Below the pieces are notes generated by a model. That model was not told the DNA's origin, ran no database searches, and was given only the letters and a program-made list of their open reading frames with translations. Positions 21,170-24,067 of a stretch of 24,067 nt of DNA are shown here, piece after piece (the first letter of the stretch is position 1; the number at the start of each line of letters is the position of its first letter). This DNA comes from an uncultured Clostridia bacterium. GTDB taxonomy: Bacteria; Bacillota; Clostridia; Oscillospirales; Acutalibacteraceae. The DNA is taken from assembly GCA_937880805.1 (NCBI GenBank), contig CALGRR010000112.1, positions 1 through 24,067 of the forward strand, in the 5' to 3' direction. A program made the position numbers and the translations under genes.

Positions 21170-22918
21170 TTATTTCATACCGTTTTCATAAGCTTCGATC
21201 ATCTTCTTGAACGTTTGGCCCATAGAAACAGATGTGTCTGTATCCGTTGATACGCTTTGATTTTCTGTCAAGTTGTCAGATAACGGGTTAATTTGTCCCG
21301 CACGACGTTTGAGCTTTCCGAGAAACTTTTCGGTTGATTCTCCCGTAAAAATCTTTATGCTCAGCCTCATAGTGCCGTCATCAAGCGGAGTAACAAAAAT
21401 CTTATCAATATAGGTATCAACAAATTCTTTGGAAATCGTGCCTTTCCTTGCATCGTTCTGTGCCGCCGATATTGCCGCACGAACTGCTGAAATATGCTTT
21501 CTGAAATCCTCGCTTGATTCAAGCGCTTCATTAAGCTCTGCAATCGCCTTTTCAGCTTCTGCTATTTCACGGTTGCATTGCTCGGTCATCTCAATGAAAT
21601 CCCTGTCCGTAATCTGACCTGCAACATTATATTGAAGCAGTTTTGATTTTTTCTGCAATGCGAAATCAATTATCTTTTGCTGTTCCGCAATCTTTTGGGG
21701 AAGTTTGCCGTTATCGGTCATTTCGGAATACATTCTCACATATTCCTCAACAAGTGCATCTGCATCCGCTTTTGTATCACGGAACACCTCAAACAGAATC
21801 GGTTTGATTTCTTCTTCATAAATCGCAAATGAGGAACAGGAATCCGAGCCGCCTTTGATTTTGCCCGAGCATATCCACTTGCTGTTTTTATTTCCGCTTC
21901 TGTCTTTGGATTCACGGCGATAATATGCCGTTCCGCAGGCGGTACAGAAAAGCTTCCCCGTCAGCAGATTTGCGTGGTTACAAATGCCCTGACGTGCTTT
22001 TACATCATCACTGCGTCTTTTCAGAATTTCGTTTGCCTTGTCCCACAGTTCTTCCGAAACAATTGCAGGTACTATTTCGCCCGTTTCGTCTTTGAACATT
22101 ACCCATTCTTCGGGCGGCAAGAATTTCTGCTTCTTTGTGAACATATCAACAACACGGACTTTATTGCCGACATAGTATCCCTTGTATTTGGGATTTGAAA
22201 TCATATTTGACATTGTTGAATGAGCAATTTTGTTGCCCTTACTGTTTCGATATCCTTTGTCCCAAAAGATTGTTTCAATCTGCTTCATGCTGTATTGGTC
22301 GGTAGCATAAAGTTCAAAAAGCTCTCTGACCATAGCCGCCTGTTCTTCATCAATAACAAGCTTCTTATCAACCTTTGTGTAGCCAAAAATATTGCTGTTA
22401 CCAAGTACAACATTTGATTTTATTGCCTGCTGATGACCGAATTTAACTCGGCTTGAAAGCTTGCGGAGTTCATCCTGAGCGATTGACGACATAATCGAAA
22501 GTCTGAGCTCACTATCTTCGTCGAGCGTATTGATGTTATCATTCTGAAAAAACACGCCTACACCAAAACCGAGAAGCTGACGGGTAAATTGAATTGAATC
22601 GAGAGTGTTTCTCGCAAATCTGGAGATTTCTTTTGTTATAACAAAATCAAATTTTCCGTCTGCCGCATCATCAATCATTCTGTTGAAATTTTCTCTTTTC
22701 TTAACAGATATGCCCGACAAACCCTCATCAATATATCCCGGCACAAAAGTCCACGCACGATTCTTTTTTATAAGATTTTCATAATAGCTTATCTGATTGC
22801 CAAGCGAATTTAACTGCTCATCACTTTCCGACGAAACACGGGCATAGTATGTTACCCTGAGAGGAATTTCATATATGCTTTTTGATTTCAACTGCATTCG
22901 CACAATATGTATATCCAT
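21170..22918 (-). CDS. Large serine recombinase (resolvase/invertase family)
   Basis: This 582-residue site-specific recombinase would insert and excise the element. The N-terminal resolvase domain has the nucleophile Ser29 in YYARVSSESDEQ, then DEGLSGISVKKRENFNRM, and ITKEISRFARNTLDSI near 94-110. The Recombinase domain follows at about 175-270 (FGYTKVDKKLVID, MISNPKYKGYYVGNK). A zinc ribbon starts LFCTACGTAYYRRES, with later cysteines in WICSGK and SDSCSS. A coiled coil (about 390-500) precedes the C-terminal IDKIFVTPLDDGTMRLSIKI. The ATG at 22916-22918 has AAGGAGG upstream. The size fits TnpX/Bxb1-type recombinases. All visible catalytic motifs are intact, so it may be active. Confidence 0.93.
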   Translation of the reverse strand: MDIHIVRMQLKSKSIYEIPLRVTYYARVSSESDEQLNSLGNQISYYENLIKKNRAWTFVPGYIDEGLSGISVKKRENFNRMIDDAADGKFDFVITKEISRFARNTLDSIQFTRQLLGFGVGVFFQNDNINTLDEDSELRLSIMSSIAQDELRKLSSRVKFGHQQAIKSNVVLGNSNIFGYTKVDKKLVIDEEQAAMVRELFELYATDQYSMKQIETIFWDKGYRNSKGNKIAHSTMSNMISNPKYKGYYVGNKVRVVDMFTKKQKFLPPEEWVMFKDETGEIVPAIVSEELWDKANEILKRRSDDVKARQGICNHANLLTGKLFCTACGTAYYRRESKDRSGNKNSKWICSGKIKGGSDSCSSFAIYEEEIKPILFEVFRDTKADADALVEEYVRMYSEMTDNGKLPQKIAEQQKIIDFALQKKSKLLQYNVAGQITDRDFIEMTEQCNREIAEAEKAIAELNEALESSEDFRKHISAVRAAISAAQNDARKGTISKEFVDTYIDKIFVTPLDDGTMRLSIKIFTGESTEKFLGKLKRRAGQINPLSDNLTENQSVSTDTDTSVSMGQTFKKMIEAYENGMK

Positions 22919-22960
22919 ATCTTTTATCCTCCTTAAAAGTTTCGTTGTATCATTATCTAT

Positions 22961-22989
22961 ATATTATCATATTTCAATAAAGAAATCAA
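22961..22989 (-). promoter_or_regulatory. Possible promoter of the recombinase gene
   Basis: On the minus strand TTGATT (22984-22989) and TAATAT (22961-22966) are spaced by 17 bases, about 45 bases before the recombinase start. The -35 box touches the hairpin that ends the upstream gene. The boxes are near-consensus in AT-rich DNA, so chance is possible. Confidence 0.45.
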
Positions 22990-23016
22990 GAGGTCTGCAA
23001 TAAAAACAGACCTCTT
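22988..23016 (-). terminator. Stem-loop between the 62-residue gene and the recombinase gene
   Basis: AAGAGGTCTG (22988-22997) pairs over ten bases with CAGACCTCTT (23007-23016), with a nine-base loop. It starts just after the stop codon at 23018. The T-tract on the minus strand (GATTTCTTTATT) is imperfect. It probably separates relaxase-side transcription from the recombinase. Confidence 0.65.
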
Positions 23017-23017
23017 T

Positions 23018-23206
23018 CTATCTTGACTGACCGGACGGCTTTCGTGAATGGATTTTATTTGCCATTCGGTTGCGTTCCGTTTCTGATATTAAACCTTTTT
23101 CATAAAGCGTATCGTTGAAATAAATAAGCCACAACTTTTCAATGACTCCTTGCTTTTCAGTTTCGCTCATCTTTTTGCCTGTACTTTTCTCTTTGCTTTC
23201 AGACAT
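23018..23206 (-). CDS. Small accessory protein of the mobile element, 62 residues
   Basis: The product is unnamed. It is charged and Lys/Glu/Ser-rich at both ends, with a core LWLIYFNDTLYEKGLISE followed by TERNRMANKI. This core resembles the SHOCT-like helix-loop-helix pattern seen in small proteins near recombinases; the likeness is by eye only. The ATG at 23204-23206 has AAGGGGGG seven bases upstream, a strong ribosome binding site that supports real translation. It lies 77 bases after the relaxase stop and is followed by a terminator-like hairpin. It could assist excision or regulate the recombinase, but nothing in the sequence shows which. Confidence 0.65.
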   Translation of the reverse strand: MSESKEKSTGKKMSETEKQGVIEKLWLIYFNDTLYEKGLISETERNRMANKIHSRKPSGQSR

Positions 23207-23283
23207 CAGCCGTCCCCCCTTCGTTTAATAATCTTTGCCAAAATTTAATGTTTATTCTGTCGAATTTATTAAGTCTCCTTTCA

Positions 23284-24067
23284 TTATTCAATAATTTCTT
23301 GTTTTGATTTTTGTGTGGATTGCTGTGATTCTTCTTGCTCGTGATATTTGACGTTTGCAAGAACTTTTGAAATGATAAATTTTGCACGTTTGAGTTCTTC
23401 AAGGCTGCCGTAGTTGCTTTCAATTAAAGTGACATCGGCGGCTTTTTGTGTTTGCAGTTTTTCAAGTTCGGCTTTCAACGATTTGCTTGTTGCGTTCGGA
23501 TTTTCATCAACCCATCGTTTCGCTCGGTAGAATGAATTTAATTCCTTACTGTGTTCGGTTTTAAATTTATCTCTGCCGAATTTCTTTTTTGCATACTCAT
23601 CGGCAACGGATTTATATTTCGCATAATCACCGAGAAATTTAATTCCCTTCTTGCGTTCTTTGATTTTTTCCTCGGCGGTGTCGATACGGCTTTTAACCGT
23701 AGAAACTTCTTCAATCATCTCCCATAAAGAATCCGTGGAAGTGATATTATGTTCTTGAAGAAATGCGACGATTTGTGATACCTGTTTCAGATCAACCGAC
23801 AAATCTTTGTTGTAATAATATCTGCTTTTACAGCTGTGAGCCTCTTTGCGGGAATTCAGATAGTCGATGAGAATATCTGCGATGGTCGGTTCTTTTTCTT
23901 CTTTGAATTCGGAAAGAATTTTCTTGATTTCTTCAATCCATTCTTTCAATTCTGTAAGCGCTTTTCGTAAATGTTTTCTTACAGAGTTGAATTTCACAAT
24001 GTCCCGATTCAGAGTGCCGAGAATTGTTTCTTCACCTCTGCGTTCCATTTCCGATGCAGCGGGACCG
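23284..24067 (-). CDS. MobA/MobL family relaxase, C-terminal part (runs off the window)
   Basis: The frame is open to the window edge, so only the C-terminal ~260 residues are present. It reads GPAASEMERRGEETILGTLN at the edge, matching the GPAA..ME.RG...GNxNR segment that follows the catalytic domain in MobA/MobL-type relaxases. The remainder is a Lys/Glu-rich coiled-coil region (KALTELKEWIEEIKKILSEF, and so on), typical of their tails. Relaxases nick oriT and lead the strand into the recipient during mobilization. The catalytic Tyr and His triad lie outside the window. The start codon is not here; an internal ATG at 24048 should not be taken as the start. A poly-Gln/Ser/Lys tail ends the protein. 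Confidence 0.8.
   Translation of the reverse strand, partial: GPAASEMERRGEETILGTLNRDIVKFNSVRKHLRKALTELKEWIEEIKKILSEFKEEKEPTIADILIDYLNSRKEAHSCKSRYYYNKDLSVDLKQVSQIVAFLQEHNITSTDSLWEMIEEVSTVKSRIDTAEEKIKERKKGIKFLGDYAKYKSVADEYAKKKFGRDKFKTEHSKELNSFYRAKRWVDENPNATSKSLKAELEKLQTQKAADVTLIESNYGSLEELKRAKFIISKVLANVKYHEQEESQQSTQKSKQEIIE

Larger units (their letters stand above)
21061..24067. mobile_element. One end of an integrative mobilizable element (serine recombinase type)
   Basis: The recombinase gene, a small accessory gene and a MobA/MobL-type relaxase are all on the minus strand and lie together, next to housekeeping lon. This is the layout of integrative mobilizable elements that use a large serine recombinase, such as the Tn4451 group. 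The element end nearest lon must lie between the lon promoter (ends 21057) and the recombinase terminator (starts about 21121); exact bases cannot be fixed without the other end. The element continues beyond 24067, where the relaxase N-terminus and oriT would be expected. Confidence 0.6.

Noticed and set aside
23199..23423. A 74-codon minus-strand frame overlapping the relaxase tail and ending eight bases into the 62-residue gene
   Set aside because: Its first part is a frame-shifted copy of the relaxase tail. The last codons (FWQRLLNEGGTADV) lie in the gap behind an AAAGGAG, but no standard start codon is available in that frame. At most it is a coupling leader.
1..24067. CRISPR arrays, tRNA or rRNA genes, toxin-antitoxin pairs or defence islands
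   Set aside because: I saw no regularly spaced repeats, no tRNA-like folds with CCA ends, and no recognisable defence or toxin genes on either strand.

Overview
The window looks like a chromosomal segment of a low-to-mid GC Gram-positive bacterium of the class Clostridia, probably an uncultured gut Oscillospiraceae/Ruminococcaceae-type organism. The lineage call is inference from several things: strong AAGGAGG ribosome binding sites, sigma-A promoters with 17-base spacers, a Gram-positive LexA box, an L27 with the Firmicutes cleavable N-terminus next to its protease Prp, RqcH, and the YmfF/YmfH pair. Most of the window is housekeeping DNA. The last 3 kb is accessory.

Left block (1-3600, plus strand): a promoter at 86-114 drives a tightly packed operon of a small DUF1858 CxxC protein, the tRNA m1A22 methyltransferase TrmK, a Nif3-like metal protein and RqcH (NFACT), which adds Ala tails in ribosome quality control. 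It ends at a hairpin shared with the facing transcript. Next block (3597-5475, minus strand): rfbA and rfbC for dTDP-rhamnose-type sugar synthesis, overlapping by 14 bases, then a small DUF378 membrane protein. The rfbA promoter is covered by two dyad-symmetric sequences, which suggests repression.

Middle block (5545-10966): uvrB and uvrA run rightward from a consensus promoter with a LexA (SOS) box at the transcription start. They are followed by a stem-loop and an unrecognised AT-rich 153-residue gene. That gene converges on the rplU-prp-rpmA operon, and a perfect 12-base-pair hairpin separates them. rplU has its own consensus promoter and a structured leader.

Right-central block (12058-21057, minus strand): one promoter ahead of lon appears to drive eight closely packed genes: lon, engB, lysA, ymfF, ymfH, lgt, folD and a PspC-domain gene. 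They join proteolysis, ribosome assembly, lysine/cell wall supply, EF-P modification-associated M16 proteins, lipoprotein lipidation and one-carbon metabolism. No internal terminator is evident, and none clearly separates the block from rplU.

Right end (about 21060-24067, minus strand): one end of an integrated mobilizable element, with a large serine recombinase, a 62-residue accessory protein and the C-terminal part of a MobA/MobL-type relaxase that runs off the window. I found no clearly undescribed multi-gene system. The best leads are the doubly palindromic rfbA promoter, the lon-led operon that puts lysA beside ymfF/ymfH, the unknown gene after uvrA, and the small gene between relaxase and recombinase.
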